Source: Caulobacter sp. Root343 (GTDB taxonomy: Bacteria > Pseudomonadota > Alphaproteobacteria > Caulobacterales > Caulobacteraceae). Taken from it: a DNA stretch of 64,000 nucleotides. This document shows positions 8,187-17,003 of this stretch, piece by piece. The stretch lies in assembly GCF_001425745.1 (NCBI RefSeq), contig NZ_LMDF01000005.1:294829-358828 (forward strand). Direction: 5' to 3'. The stretch's first letter is position 1, and each line of letters opens with the position of its first letter. Under the pieces are notes generated by a model that did no database searches, was not told where the DNA came from, and worked only from the letters and a program-made list of their open reading frames with translations. The position numbers and the translations under genes were made by a program.

Positions 8187-8819
8187 CTACCGCCAGGCGT
8201 AGTTGAAGCTGATGCTGATCCGCTGCTCGTCGGCCTGGTTCGGCGTCACCTCGTGGCGCAGCCAGCTCTCCCACAGCAGCACCGTCCCCGGCGCAGGCTG
8301 GACGTAGACGAACGGCCGCAGGTCCTCGGGCGCATCGTCGGCGCGGGTGGGGGCGGCCATCATCATCGGCAGGCGCGGATCCTCGAACTTCAGGGCCGAG
8401 GCGCCCGGCGGGATGGTCACATAGACCGTGCCGGAAATGACGCTGTGCGGGTGGATGTGGCCGCTGTGCTGGCCGCCCGGCTCCAGGATGTTGATCCACA
8501 GGCTGTCCATCACCAGCTTGCCCGCGCCCAGGTCGAAACAGAGGTCCTTGGCGAAGGCCGCGGCGTGCTTGTCGAGCTTCTTCTTGAGGTCGGCGAACAG
8601 GCTGTCGCGCTGCGGCAGGTCGTTCAGCGAGGCGTAGGAGGTGTAGCCCAGATAGCCCTTGTTATAGGCCCAGGCCTGGCCGGCCTCGTCATCCTCGGCG
8701 ATGGCGACGCAGGCGTCGTGCAGCTCGTCGATAAAGGCCTCGAAGCCCTTCTCGCCGGCGAGGCTGGCTTCATAGAGCGGGGTGACGAAGAGCGGGCGCG
8801 TGGTCATGCGGTGGGTCAT
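8187..8819 (-). CDS. 2OG-Fe(II) oxygenase family protein (TIGR02466-like)
   Basis: A 210-residue putative 2-oxoglutarate/iron dioxygenase. It starts MTHRMTTRPLFVTPLYEASL, which resembles the PLF-x-TP-L-Y start of this family. The metal-binding region is GHIHPHSVISGTVYV (His-x-His/Asp type), with a distal histidine in WLRHEVTPN and a 2OG-binding arginine in EQRISISFNY. ATG codons at 8819 and 8807 are both plausible, and an upstream TTG also exists. Related proteins hydroxylate peptides or small molecules and often occur near phage-like or secondary-metabolite genes; the substrate here is unknown. Its 5' end is divergent from the toxin-antitoxin pair. Confidence 0.8.
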   Translation of the reverse strand: MTHRMTTRPLFVTPLYEASLAGEKGFEAFIDELHDACVAIAEDDEAGQAWAYNKGYLGYTSYASLNDLPQRDSLFADLKKKLDKHAAAFAKDLCFDLGAGKLVMDSLWINILEPGGQHSGHIHPHSVISGTVYVTIPPGASALKFEDPRLPMMMAAPTRADDAPEDLRPFVYVQPAPGTVLLWESWLRHEVTPNQADEQRISISFNYAWR

Positions 8820-8868
8820 AGCGTTTGCGTGCGTTGACGACAAACCGGGATTGGAACATCATGGGAAC

Positions 8869-9174
8869 ATGGGTGATGACGGAATGATCTTGGAGCTCGA
8901 CGCGGCGCTCACCCAGAGCCTCCTCGCGCGCGCTAAGGCGGCGGGGCAGACCGTGGAAGAGTACGCGCTCGACATCCTAAGGCGCGCCGTCGAAGAGCCG
9001 GGCTTGCAAGATAACGAAGCTCAATGGACCGGCGCGCGCGGCGATGGCTCCGGCGAACGCGACGCCGCCTACTGGCGGGAACTCGAAGCGATCTGCGATG
9101 AAGCCGATCAAACGGGCGGCATACCCTGGGAACAGGTCGAGGCTCGACTACTGAACTTCGGACAAAAGCGCTGA
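8869..9174 (+). CDS. ribbon-helix-helix-like antitoxin of a ParDE/RelBE pair
   Basis: A protein of about 101 residues whose N-terminus (MILELDAALTQSLLARAKAAG, then QTVEEYALDILRRAV) fits a beta-strand plus two helices of a ribbon-helix-helix DNA-binding domain. The acidic C-terminal half should wrap the toxin. The start may be the ATG at 8869 or the one at 8884. The stop is followed after 3 bases by the GTG of a ParE-like toxin, the classic antitoxin-toxin order. By family knowledge the complex would repress its own promoter in the short space shared with the divergent oxygenase gene. Confidence 0.75.
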   Translation: MGDDGMILELDAALTQSLLARAKAAGQTVEEYALDILRRAVEEPGLQDNEAQWTGARGDGSGERDAAYWRELEAICDEADQTGGIPWEQVEARLLNFGQKR

Positions 9175-9177
9175 TCG

Positions 9178-9459
9178 GTGCGGCGGATCGTTATTGCTGG
9201 CCCCGCCTGGGCTGATCTCGAACGCCTACAAGCTTGGCTTGCGGATCGCGACGCACCTTACGCTGAAGCGCTTGGCGTCACGCTTCGAATGGCCATCAAC
9301 GGTTTGCGCGATTTTCCGGAACGCGGCCGGTCTTCCAAGATCAGCGAGATGCGCGAGTTCGTCGTTCGCTTCCGAACCTGGACCTACGTCATCAGCTATC
9401 GGGTTCGCCCGGACCGCGTGACAATCGCGCGGATTCACCACGCCCGAGAAGATCGCTGA
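9178..9459 (+). CDS. RelE/ParE superfamily toxin
   Basis: A 93-residue protein beginning (from GTG) with [20 protein letters not shown], the ParE-like opening strand and helix. It continues with [31 protein letters not shown] and the closing strand [13 protein letters not shown]. Order, size and a 3-base spacing to the antitoxin all fit a type II toxin-antitoxin module. ParE members poison gyrase and RelE members cleave mRNA on the ribosome; the closing HHARE-type tail is more like ParE. It lies only 29 bases before uvrC, on the same strand. Confidence 0.85.
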   Translation: MRRIVIAGPAWADLERLQAWLADRDAPYAEALGVTLRMAINGLRDFPERGRSSKISEMREFVVRFRTWTYVISYRVRPDRVTIARIHHAREDR

Positions 9460-9488
9460 CTCCGCCGGACTCGCCTATATCTCCCCTC

Positions 9489-11393
9489 GTGACCGACACC
9501 ACCACCGACACCTCCGCCTCGCCCCGCCTGTCCGGCGCCGCCCTGATCAAGGACGAGGTCACGCGCCTGCCCGACGCGCCCGGCGTCTACCGGATGATCG
9601 GCGAGGCCGACGAGGTGCTGTACGTCGGCAAGGCCAAGAGCCTGAAGAAGCGCGTCATCCAGTACGCGCAAGGCCGCTTCCACACCAACCGCATCGCCAA
9701 CATGGTCGACGCGACGCGGGCCATGGAGTTCATCACTACCCGCACCGAAGCCGACGCCCTGCTGCTCGAGATCAACCTGATCAAGCAGCTGAAGCCGCGC
9801 TTCAACGTGCTGCTGCGCGACGACAAGAGCTTCCCCGAGATCGTCATCCGCCGCGACCACGACGCCCCGCAGCTGCGCAAGCACCGCGGCGCCCACACCA
9901 TCAAGGGCGACTATTTCGGGCCGTTCGCCAGCGCCTGGGCGGTGAACCGCACCCTCAACACCCTACAGAAGGCCTTCCTGCTGCGCTCGTGCAGCGACAG
10001 CGTCTACGACAGCCGCGACCGGCCCTGCATGCTGCACCAGATCAAGCGCTGCGCCGCCCCCTGCACCGGCCTGATCGGCAAGGACGACTACCAAGCCCTG
10101 GTCGATCAGGCCGAGGCCTTCCTGCGAGGCAAGTCCCGTGCGGTCATGGCGACCATGGCCAAGGAGATGGAAGCGGCGGCCGAGGAGCTGGAGTTCGAGC
10201 GCGCCGCCCGCCTGCGCGACCGCATCCGCGCCCTGTCCTCGGTGGCCCAGGAAACCCAGATCAATCCCGAGACCGTGGACGAGGCCGACGTCGTCGCCCT
10301 GCACGTCGAGGGCGGCCAGGCCTGCGTGCAGGTGTTCTTCTTCCGGGCCGGCCAGAACTGGGGCAACCGCGCCTACTTCCCGCGCGTCGCCGGTTCCGCC
10401 GACGAGTCCGAGGACGAGAACACCACCGAGGAACAGCGGATCCTGACCGCCTTCCTGGGCCAGTTCTACGACGACAAGCCGATCCCGCGCCTGATCCTGG
10501 CCAACCTCGAGCCGGCCGAGGCCGGGCTGCTGGCCGAGGCCTTCTGCGTCAAGAGCGGCCGCAAGGTCGAGATCGCCGTGCCCAAGCGCGGCGAGAAGGC
10601 CGACCTGGTCCAGCACGCCCTGACCAACGCCCGCGAAGCCCTAGGGCGGAAGATGGCCGAGGGCAGCGCCCAGACCAAGCTGCTGGCCGGAGTCTGCGAG
10701 GCCTTCAAGTTGGAGGCCCCGCCCGAGCGGATCGAGGTCTACGACAACAGCCACATCCAGGGCACCAACGCCGTCGGCGGCATGATCGTGGCCGGGCCCG
10801 AGGGCTTCATGAAGGGCCAGTACCGCAAGTTCAACATCAAGAGCACCGAGCTCACCCCCGGCGACGACTACGGCATGATGAAGGAGGTGCTGAAGCGCCG
10901 CTTCGCCCGCCTCGTCAAGGAGGAGGAAGAGGGCGACAGCGATAACCGCCCCGACCTCGTCCTGGTCGACGGCGGCAAGGGCCAGCTGGACGCGGCCCTG
11001 GAGGTCATGGCCGACCTCGGCGTCGACGACATCGCCGTGGTCGGCGTCGCCAAGGGCCCCGACCGCGACGCCGGCCTGGAGCGCTTCTTCCTGCCCGATC
11101 AGCCGCCGTTCATGCTCGAGCCCAAGTCGCCCGTCTTGTATTACCTCCAACGCCTCCGCGACGAAGCCCACCGCTTCGCCATCGGCGCCCACCGCACGCG
11201 GCGCTCCATGGACCTGAAGAAGAACCCGCTCGACGAGATCGAGGGCGTGGGGCCGGGGCGCAAGAAGGCGCTGCTGCATGCGTTCGGGTCGGCCAAGGGG
11301 GTGGGCCGGGCGAGTGTCGAGGACCTGGTCAAGGTGGAGGGGGTGAGCCTAGCGCTGGCCGAGCGGATCCACGGGTTTTTCAGGAAGGGGTGA
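9489..11393 (+). CDS. uvrC: excinuclease ABC subunit C
   Basis: UvrC makes both incisions in nucleotide-excision repair. The 634-residue protein shows the full layout. The GIY-YIG nuclease at the N-terminus has APGVYRMIG and [14 protein letters not shown]. The UVR domain follows ([20 protein letters not shown] near 225). The RNase H-like nuclease has [18 protein letters not shown] near 420 and [15 protein letters not shown] near 495. The tandem helix-hairpin-helix at the end has [19 protein letters not shown] and [12 protein letters not shown]. The start is the GTG at 9489, slightly longer than the conserved core. A toxin gene sits just upstream and a convergent PIN-toxin gene ends 3 bases after the stop. 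Confidence 0.97.
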   Translation: MTDTTTDTSASPRLSGAALIKDEVTRLPDAPGVYRMIGEADEVLYVGKAKSLKKRVIQYAQGRFHTNRIANMVDATRAMEFITTRTEADALLLEINLIKQLKPRFNVLLRDDKSFPEIVIRRDHDAPQLRKHRGAHTIKGDYFGPFASAWAVNRTLNTLQKAFLLRSCSDSVYDSRDRPCMLHQIKRCAAPCTGLIGKDDYQALVDQAEAFLRGKSRAVMATMAKEMEAAAEELEFERAARLRDRIRALSSVAQETQINPETVDEADVVALHVEGGQACVQVFFFRAGQNWGNRAYFPRVAGSADESEDENTTEEQRILTAFLGQFYDDKPIPRLILANLEPAEAGLLAEAFCVKSGRKVEIAVPKRGEKADLVQHALTNAREALGRKMAEGSAQTKLLAGVCEAFKLEAPPERIEVYDNSHIQGTNAVGGMIVAGPEGFMKGQYRKFNIKSTELTPGDDYGMMKEVLKRRFARLVKEEEEGDSDNRPDLVLVDGGKGQLDAALEVMADLGVDDIAVVGVAKGPDRDAGLERFFLPDQPPFMLEPKSPVLYYLQRLRDEAHRFAIGAHRTRRSMDLKKNPLDEIEGVGPGRKKALLHAFGSAKGVGRASVEDLVKVEGVSLALAERIHGFFRKG

Positions 11394-11396
11394 GGG

Positions 11397-11834
11397 TCAG
11401 CAGGCGACCGTGGCCAAATAACCGATGCGTGTCTGAGATAGGCCGAGAATGACGGCGTCCCGCGTCGCCAGCGAAAGACTCCGCGTCCGCGCCGTGGCGA
11501 TCAGGAAGCAATCGCCGGGATCCTTGTGCCCGGTCTCGTTTACGACGCGCGCCGCCTCCAGAGAGATCTTTTGCTGGATGGGCGCCAACCGAGCGCCCAG
11601 AGCGCGGGTCGCCGATCTGAACCAGCGATCGACGGGGTCCGCGCCAAGGTGCGGTCGCCCGGCGGCCCTGGACTTCTGGGTCGCCACGGAAAGCTCCCAC
11701 GCGGAGATCGGCGACACGAAAAGCTCTCCAGCCGCCTGAGCCCGCCCGACGGCGATCAAGGCTTGATCCGAAATGGCCTCTTCGCCGCTGGCGAGCCAAT
11801 AGAGAGCGTGGGTGTCGAGCAGAAGCCCCGCCAA
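11397..11834 (-). CDS. VapC-type PIN-domain toxin
   Basis: A 145-residue PIN-domain RNase. The acidic active-site residues are visible: D in LLLDTHALYWL at the start, E in ISPISAWELSVA-type segment, D in GDCFLIATA, and D in LATRDAVI near the end. The only sensible start is TTG at 11834, three sense codons after and in the same frame as the stop of the upstream gene, so translation is probably coupled. It converges on uvrC with a 3-base gap. VapC toxins cleave tRNA or rRNA and are held in check by the partner encoded upstream. Confidence 0.85.
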   Translation of the reverse strand: MAGLLLDTHALYWLASGEEAISDQALIAVGRAQAAGELFVSPISAWELSVATQKSRAAGRPHLGADPVDRWFRSATRALGARLAPIQQKISLEAARVVNETGHKDPGDCFLIATARTRSLSLATRDAVILGLSQTRIGYLATVAC

Positions 11835-11843
11835 AGCCCGGCG

Positions 11844-12035
11844 CTAAGCCTTCGCGGACGAGCGGTCGCGCTTCAAGGCTTGGGAGGCGATCGGCTTGGT
11901 CAGGTCGACACCCTTCCTGAGCGCGAGCTGACCCTTCAGCGCGCCAACGCCTTTCACGGTCACGAACTGACCGGTGCTGGCGTCGCGCACGCTGCGCGGG
12001 GCCACGGGGGGACTATTTTCCATGGGCTTAGCCAT
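11844..12035 (-). CDS. putative antitoxin partner of the PIN toxin
   Basis: A 63-residue basic protein starting MAKPMENSPPVAPRSVRD. It precedes the PIN toxin by nine bases in the same frame, the position and size expected for a VapB-type antitoxin. It does not look like the common AbrB, Phd or RHH antitoxin domains. It has a DASTGQFVTVKG segment and a Lys/Arg-rich tail. A second ATG (MENSPP) is at 12023. The role is inferred from position. The 206 bases upstream to the next gene hold no recognisable feature beyond AT-rich promoter-like sequence. Confidence 0.65.
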   Translation of the reverse strand: MAKPMENSPPVAPRSVRDASTGQFVTVKGVGALKGQLALRKGVDLTKPIASQALKRDRSSAKA

Positions 12036-12241
12036 GCTCTCAATATAGTTCGAGCCGAGGAGCTTGTCAGGCCCCTCGCCAAGCCCCGCCGAAGCCCATC
12101 TACGACATGCATGGCTGGAACCAGCACGGTGATGGACCGCCAATAGCCTCCGCGCGCAGAGAAGTCGATGGCGGTCATTGCTTTGCGCAAAAATAGAGAG
12201 CACAAATCAGGCTTAACGCACAGCAGGCGGAACTGATTCTA

Positions 12242-12964
12242 ATGGGCGACGACCTGAAGAGCCACCTGATGACGCACCTGTCTCGGGATCTCCTGATCGA
12301 TCTCTACGACATGGCCGGGGCCCAGGCGCTCAAGGCCTTCGAAGGGGTTCGCGACCATTTCGGCCTCGACGAGAAGCGGGCGCGTGAGCTGGTCGGCCAA
12401 GCCCGCTTCCGCATGCTCGAAAAGGGATTCGTCGACGTCTGCCAGCTCCACGGTGGCCAGCTTCTGCCCGATTGCGTTATCCCCGGCCGGGGCGTACGGG
12501 CTTTCCAGCCGTTTATGCGGTTCGGCGGCGAGGCGCCGGGTGTTGTACTGGGCATCGCCTCTATGCCCGTGGCCAAGGACATCCCGAACAAGAACCAATC
12601 ACGCTCCGCCGGCGTCCTGCTCAACGACTTCCTGACGCCCCGGCTGGACCTCGGCGACGTCACCGCCAAGCCGGGCGACATCTTCGTCCTCTTCCTGTTC
12701 GCCCGCGACCGCGATCGTCCCGGGATGATCGAGGAAGTGGCCGTCGGCATCATCGACGCTGAATACAAGGCCTACCTGTTGTATGAGCCCGTCGACAATT
12801 TCCTGGCGGGCTACGCGCCGACTCCCACGCCCGAACCGGCGCCCGAGGAACCCGGTGCCGACAGCGCGCCGTTGGTGCGCCTGCGGCCCGGCCGCAAGGC
12901 GTTCAAGCCGCCCGAAACCTTGGAGCAAGACAAGACGGACGAAAGTGGTGGCGACGGCGCCTAG
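12242..12964 (+). CDS. unknown protein, first gene of an abortive-infection-type cluster
   Basis: A 240-residue protein I do not recognise. The N-terminal 60 residues are predicted helices (SRDLLIDLYDMAGAQALKAF, then FGLDEKRARELVGQARFRML). A beta-rich middle follows (GDIFVLFLFARDRDR, VAVGIIDAEYKAYLLYEPVDNF), and then a Pro/Glu-rich tail (PTPTPEPAPEEP) ending acidic. No signal peptide or membrane segment is present. It is followed after 55 bases by the XRE/ImmA gene and then the Abi_C-like gene, all on the same strand, so the three are likely a transcription unit. A role as a sensor or effector is speculation. Confidence 0.65.
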   Translation: MGDDLKSHLMTHLSRDLLIDLYDMAGAQALKAFEGVRDHFGLDEKRARELVGQARFRMLEKGFVDVCQLHGGQLLPDCVIPGRGVRAFQPFMRFGGEAPGVVLGIASMPVAKDIPNKNQSRSAGVLLNDFLTPRLDLGDVTAKPGDIFVLFLFARDRDRPGMIEEVAVGIIDAEYKAYLLYEPVDNFLAGYAPTPTPEPAPEEPGADSAPLVRLRPGRKAFKPPETLEQDKTDESGGDGA

Positions 12965-13019
12965 TATTTTCCGGGAGGTGCCCCTGGTCCTAACCGGCCA
13001 GGAGCAGTAGGGAACGACC

Positions 13020-14210
13020 ATGCGCGTAGGTACACCTGGGTTCATCCCCGGCCGACTCTCGGAGGCCAGGGACGCAAGACGCATTCCGAGTATGTCTGCC
13101 TTGGCGCGACAGCTGGGGATCAATCCGAGCACGGTTTCGCGTTGGGAAGACGGTAGCGCCGCACCCGACCTCGATGTCCTGCAACGGCTCGCCAGCGAGC
13201 TGCGGGTGCGCCAGGAGTTCTTCCTGCGGCCGACGTTCGAGGCCGCGCAGCCAGTATTCTTCCGGTCCCTGGCAAGCACCTTGTCACGTGACCTAAACTA
13301 CCAGCGGGCCCAGATGCGCTGGTTGCAGGAGATCAGCAGCACGCTCGAGCACTATGTCGACCTGCCGCCCCTCGACCTTCCCGATGTCCTGGAAGGCGCT
13401 AGCTACCGGCAACTCCGCGACGAAGACATCGAAAGCATCGCCCTGCGTCTGAGGCAACATTGGCGAGTGGGCGACGGGCCCTGCGCCGATGTGGTCAGCG
13501 TTCTGGAGCGGGTCGGCTTCGTCGTCGGCAGCATCGAGATGGGCACGGCCAAACTCGACGGCCTCTGCAGTTGGTCTCCCGTGGATGGCCGCCCGCATAT
13601 CCTCCTGGCCAACGACAAAATGTCGTTCCCTCGCCGTCAGATGGACGCGGCCCATGAAATGGCCCACGCCGTGCTTCACCGCGGCGTCACCAGGGAGGAG
13701 TTCGCGCGGGATCTGAAGTTCATCGAGACCCAGGCGTTCCGCTTGGCCAGCGCCTTCCTAATGCCCTCGACGAGTTATCCGATCGAGGTTCGCAGCCCAT
13801 CACTCGCCAGCCTGCTGACCTTGAAGGAGCGGTGGCGAGTGTCGATTAAAGCCCAGATCCGCCGGCTTGCCGATCTCGAAGTCATCCCGCCAGAATTTGC
13901 GACCCACCTCTACAAGCTCTATTCTGCCAAGGGCTGGTCACGCGAAGAGCCCCTAGATCGGCAGTGGGAGCCGAGCGAGCCTCGCGTCCTGCGGGAAGCC
14001 TTGCAGCTGATCGTCGACGAGGGCGTGCGCACCAAGGCCGACCTACTGGCCGTCGAATTCACGATCACCGCCGGCGATGTCGAGAACCTCTGCGGTCTTC
14101 CGAATGGCTGGTTCAGTCGCGACGCTGCCGAAGTTGTGCGGTTGAAGGCGCCGGCTGACCGCCCGCCGTCCGTCGGTGAGGGTTCGGTCATTCCATTCCG
14201 CAAGCGCTAG
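13020..14210 (+). CDS. XRE-family regulator fused to ImmA/IrrE-type zinc peptidase
   Basis: A 396-residue two-part protein. Residues 20-65 form a helix-turn-helix (SALARQLGINPSTVSRWEDG) of the Cro/CI type. Residues about 130-260 form a DUF955 domain with the zinc motif HEMAH (His212, Glu213, His216) and a downstream ETQAFRLASAFLMPS segment supplying the third ligand. Such proteins act as protease-repressors: in phage and ICE systems ImmA cleaves a repressor, and fused versions sense a cellular signal. Here it lies between an unknown gene and an Abi_C-like gene, which suggests that it controls them. The C-terminal 100 residues (LREALQLIVDEGVRTKADLL) are not recognised. Confidence 0.88.
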   Translation: MRVGTPGFIPGRLSEARDARRIPSMSALARQLGINPSTVSRWEDGSAAPDLDVLQRLASELRVRQEFFLRPTFEAAQPVFFRSLASTLSRDLNYQRAQMRWLQEISSTLEHYVDLPPLDLPDVLEGASYRQLRDEDIESIALRLRQHWRVGDGPCADVVSVLERVGFVVGSIEMGTAKLDGLCSWSPVDGRPHILLANDKMSFPRRQMDAAHEMAHAVLHRGVTREEFARDLKFIETQAFRLASAFLMPSTSYPIEVRSPSLASLLTLKERWRVSIKAQIRRLADLEVIPPEFATHLYKLYSAKGWSREEPLDRQWEPSEPRVLREALQLIVDEGVRTKADLLAVEFTITAGDVENLCGLPNGWFSRDAAEVVRLKAPADRPPSVGEGSVIPFRKR

Positions 14211-14261
14211 AACGGGACTGCGGGTGCGTCGCATTTGCATCGAAACGGCGAGTTGACGTTC

Positions 14262-15335
14262 ATGGTCTCGGGTGCCGATACAGATTTCGCCGGCCTTCGC
14301 GACCGGCTGCTTCGCCTGTTGGCTTCGGGGCCTCGCGAAAGCGTCGGCCCCGATGTGCTTGGGTTCGATATCGACCAACCGTCTCAGGCCGACAGCCAAG
14401 GCTATGTCGGTTTCGAGCGCGCTATGATTTGGCTCAGGGACGAGGGGCTCATCCGTTACGGTGAAACCGTCCACGGCACGGTCGACGATCCCTGGTTCTA
14501 CGATGTCGTTCTAACGTCCAGGGGAGAGGCGGCCGTCCGCGCCCCGGCCCAGCTCGCGACCGATGTGATCAAGCCGACGGACATGCGGTTCCTGGCCAAG
14601 GCTCTAAGTTTCGAGACTGGCTACGTGATGGACTTCAGCGACAGGACCTTCGGAGACTTCTTCCGGGACGAGGTCGGCGTCGACATCGACGAAGGGCGAT
14701 ATTCAGAGGGCGGCGGCTCAAAGGGCAAGCGCCTCCGCTGCTTCCTCCAAAAGGAAGCTTCAGCGCGAGTTGCCCGCGCGCTCCGGGCGCTATGGACCTA
14801 CCGCTGCGATCTGCCTGACCACAGGCTGCCGACGGCGGACGACGAGGCCATCAAGCGGCGATACTTCGAAATCGTCGAGCGGGTGGAAAGGTCCCTAGAT
14901 CGGCCGAGGACCGACGCCATCGAGCGCTTCGCCGCCGACGTGACGCTCGATGAGCTGGTCGCCTCGATCCAACGGGACATCGATGCGGGCAAGCCGCAGG
15001 CGGCGCTGGACCGGCTGCACACCTACTGCATGAAGAAGTTCGCTCACCTCCTGCGGGCGAAGGGCCTTGAGGTGCATGACAACGACACCCTGAATGGCCG
15101 CGTCGGTCGGCTGTTCAATCCGCTGCGTAAGGCCGGGAAGGTGTCGCCAATGTCCGATAAGATCATGAAGGGGTCGGTCGAGGCATTCGAAGCCTTCAAC
15201 AAGGTCCGAAACGACGCCTCCTTCGCACACGACAATGAGATCCTTTCGACGGCGGAGGCGCACTTCATCTTCGACGGCGTGGTGAACCTGCTGCGCTTTG
15301 TGAAGGCCCTAGAGGCTGAGCACTTCGGCGCGTGA
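14262..15335 (+). CDS. Abi_C domain protein (abortive-infection type)
   Basis: A 357-residue protein. The first 100 residues look like a winged-helix region (GYVGFERAMIWLRDEGLIRYGE). A middle segment follows with FGDFFRDEVGVDIDEGRY and GSKGKRLRCFL. The C-terminal 80 residues (LNGRVGRLFNPLRKAGKVSP ... AFNKVRNDASFAHDN ... AEAHFIFDGVVNLLRFV) fit the Abi_C family, a HEPN-like helical domain with the RN...H motif (R-N-D then A-H-D) typical of RNase effectors. ATG 14262 was chosen over an upstream TTG. It is the last gene of the cluster begun at 12242. Abi proteins cause dormancy or death on phage infection; this function is inferred from the family. Confidence 0.72.
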   Translation: MVSGADTDFAGLRDRLLRLLASGPRESVGPDVLGFDIDQPSQADSQGYVGFERAMIWLRDEGLIRYGETVHGTVDDPWFYDVVLTSRGEAAVRAPAQLATDVIKPTDMRFLAKALSFETGYVMDFSDRTFGDFFRDEVGVDIDEGRYSEGGGSKGKRLRCFLQKEASARVARALRALWTYRCDLPDHRLPTADDEAIKRRYFEIVERVERSLDRPRTDAIERFAADVTLDELVASIQRDIDAGKPQAALDRLHTYCMKKFAHLLRAKGLEVHDNDTLNGRVGRLFNPLRKAGKVSPMSDKIMKGSVEAFEAFNKVRNDASFAHDNEILSTAEAHFIFDGVVNLLRFVKALEAEHFGA

Positions 15336-15520
15336 CACACAGTGATACGGTCGGCGTGCGACAACAATCTCGAAGGTCCGATTTGGGGGATGAAAAGCCA
15401 ATGGCGGTCTGACGTTCCTTCTCGGCGGCTTCCGCCCCCACCCTTGCGATCATCCTATTTGTCAGACAATAGGTAACCAGCCCCCGCTCCGACGAGGGCG
15501 TGGCGTGGTCAGGAGGCCTC

Positions 15521-16930
15521 ATGTCGATCGGTAACCCCCAGGCCCCGTCCCCCTCCCGCAGGGCGATGCTGGCCGGCGCCGGGGCTCTGGCCCTTGCCCA
15601 CCCCGCCGCCGCCAAGGCCAGCTCCGCCCCCACCCCGGCCAACCCCCTCGTCCGCCAACGCGCCGACGCCCAGATCTTCCGGCATCACGACGGCCAGTAC
15701 TACATGACCGCCTCGGTCCCGGAGTACGACCGGCTGGCCATCCGCCGGTCCCCCACACTGGCCGGCCTCGCCACCGCCCCGGAGACGGTGATCTGGCGGC
15801 GGCCCGCGACGGGCAAGCTGGGCGGCTATATCTGGGCGCCGGAGCTGCACGCGATCGACGGCCGCTGGCACCTCTACTTCGCGGCCGGCGACAAGGACGC
15901 GCCGTTCCACATCCGCACCTATGTGCTGCGCTGCCGGGACAAGGACGCCCTGACCGGCCGCTGGGCGCTGGCGGGCCAGTTCCAGACGCCGTGGGACACC
16001 TTCACCCTCGACTCCACGATCTTCCGCCACAGGGGCGTGCGCTACGCCCTGTGGGCGCAGCAGGAGCCGGGGATCAAGACCAACAGCAACCTCTACCTGG
16101 CCCCGCTGGCGACGCCGACCACCCTGGCCCGGCCGCCGGTCCGCCTGACCGTGCCGACCTTGGATTGGGAGGTCCGCGGCTTCAAGGTCGCCGAGGGGCC
16201 GGCCCCGCTGATCCGCAACGGCAAGGTGTTCGTCAGCTATTCGGCCAGCGCCACCGACGAGCGCTACTGCCTGGGCCTGCTGAGCGCCGACGCGGACGCC
16301 GACCTGATGGCGCCGGAGGCCTGGACCAAGTCGCCGGAGCCGGTGTTCGTCTCGTCCGAGGCGACCGGCGTCTGGGGGCCGGGCCACAATTCGTTCACCG
16401 TCGACGAGCAGGGCCGCGACGTGCTGGTCTATCACGGCCGCGACTACCGCAAGATCCAGGGCGATCCACTGTTCGACCCCAACCGCCACACGCGCGCGCA
16501 GCGGCTGTACTACAAGGCCGACGGGACGCCCGACTTCGGCGTGCCGGTCGGCGCGGGGGCGGTCCCCGACCGCTTCGCCCCGCTGGACCGGCCGGGCGTC
16601 TTCTTGCGCCACGAGAGCGACCGGGCCGTGGTCGGGACCGGGCCGTTGGCTGCCACCCAGTTCCGCCAGATCCCCGGCCCGGCCGGGACGGTGTCGCTGG
16701 AGCCGATCCTCAAGCCCGGCCACGTGCTGAGCGTCGGCTCGGATGGGGCGGTGGCGATCGTCCTTGCGGGCGGCGATCCGAAGGCCTCGAGCTTCCGCCG
16801 GGTCCCCGGCCTGGCGGGCGGCAAGGGCGTGTCGTTCGCGGCGTCAAGCGGCGGCCATCTGCGCCACCGCGACGGCGCGGTCGTGGTCGGGACGGGAAAT
16901 CCGGCGGCGGCGACGTTCTTGGTGACCTGA
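15521..16930 (+). CDS. GH43 family arabinofuranosidase-like enzyme with C-terminal CBM42 (AbfB)
   Basis: A 469-residue exported glycosidase. The signal has a twin-arginine motif (SRRAMLAGAG, then ALALAHPAAAKA). The five-bladed GH43 domain shows RADAQIFRHHDGQYYMTAS with the putative base Asp, FTLDSTIFRHRG with the modulating Asp, and KVAEGPAPLIRNGKVFVSYS with the putative acid Glu. The last 130 residues (VFLRHESDRAVVGTGP ... FRQIPGPAGTVSLEPILKPG) are an AbfB beta-trefoil that binds arabinose side chains. AGGAGG at 15511-15516 fixes the start. It would cut arabinofuranosyl residues from plant xylan or arabinan in the periplasm or outside, in line with plant-polymer use by Caulobacter. Confidence 0.9.
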   Translation: MSIGNPQAPSPSRRAMLAGAGALALAHPAAAKASSAPTPANPLVRQRADAQIFRHHDGQYYMTASVPEYDRLAIRRSPTLAGLATAPETVIWRRPATGKLGGYIWAPELHAIDGRWHLYFAAGDKDAPFHIRTYVLRCRDKDALTGRWALAGQFQTPWDTFTLDSTIFRHRGVRYALWAQQEPGIKTNSNLYLAPLATPTTLARPPVRLTVPTLDWEVRGFKVAEGPAPLIRNGKVFVSYSASATDERYCLGLLSADADADLMAPEAWTKSPEPVFVSSEATGVWGPGHNSFTVDEQGRDVLVYHGRDYRKIQGDPLFDPNRHTRAQRLYYKADGTPDFGVPVGAGAVPDRFAPLDRPGVFLRHESDRAVVGTGPLAATQFRQIPGPAGTVSLEPILKPGHVLSVGSDGAVAIVLAGGDPKASSFRRVPGLAGGKGVSFAASSGGHLRHRDGAVVVGTGNPAAATFLVT

Positions 16931-17003
16931 GGGGTTTCCCTCCCCCCTTGACCAACCCCGCCCCGCTAGGGCCAATACCTCAACCCTAGATCGCGGAGCG
17001 TCC

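Noticed and set aside
8782-8868. A longer antitoxin starting at 8782
   Set aside because: That frame overlaps the 5' end of the divergent oxygenase gene and lacks the ribbon-helix-helix start, which begins near 8884.
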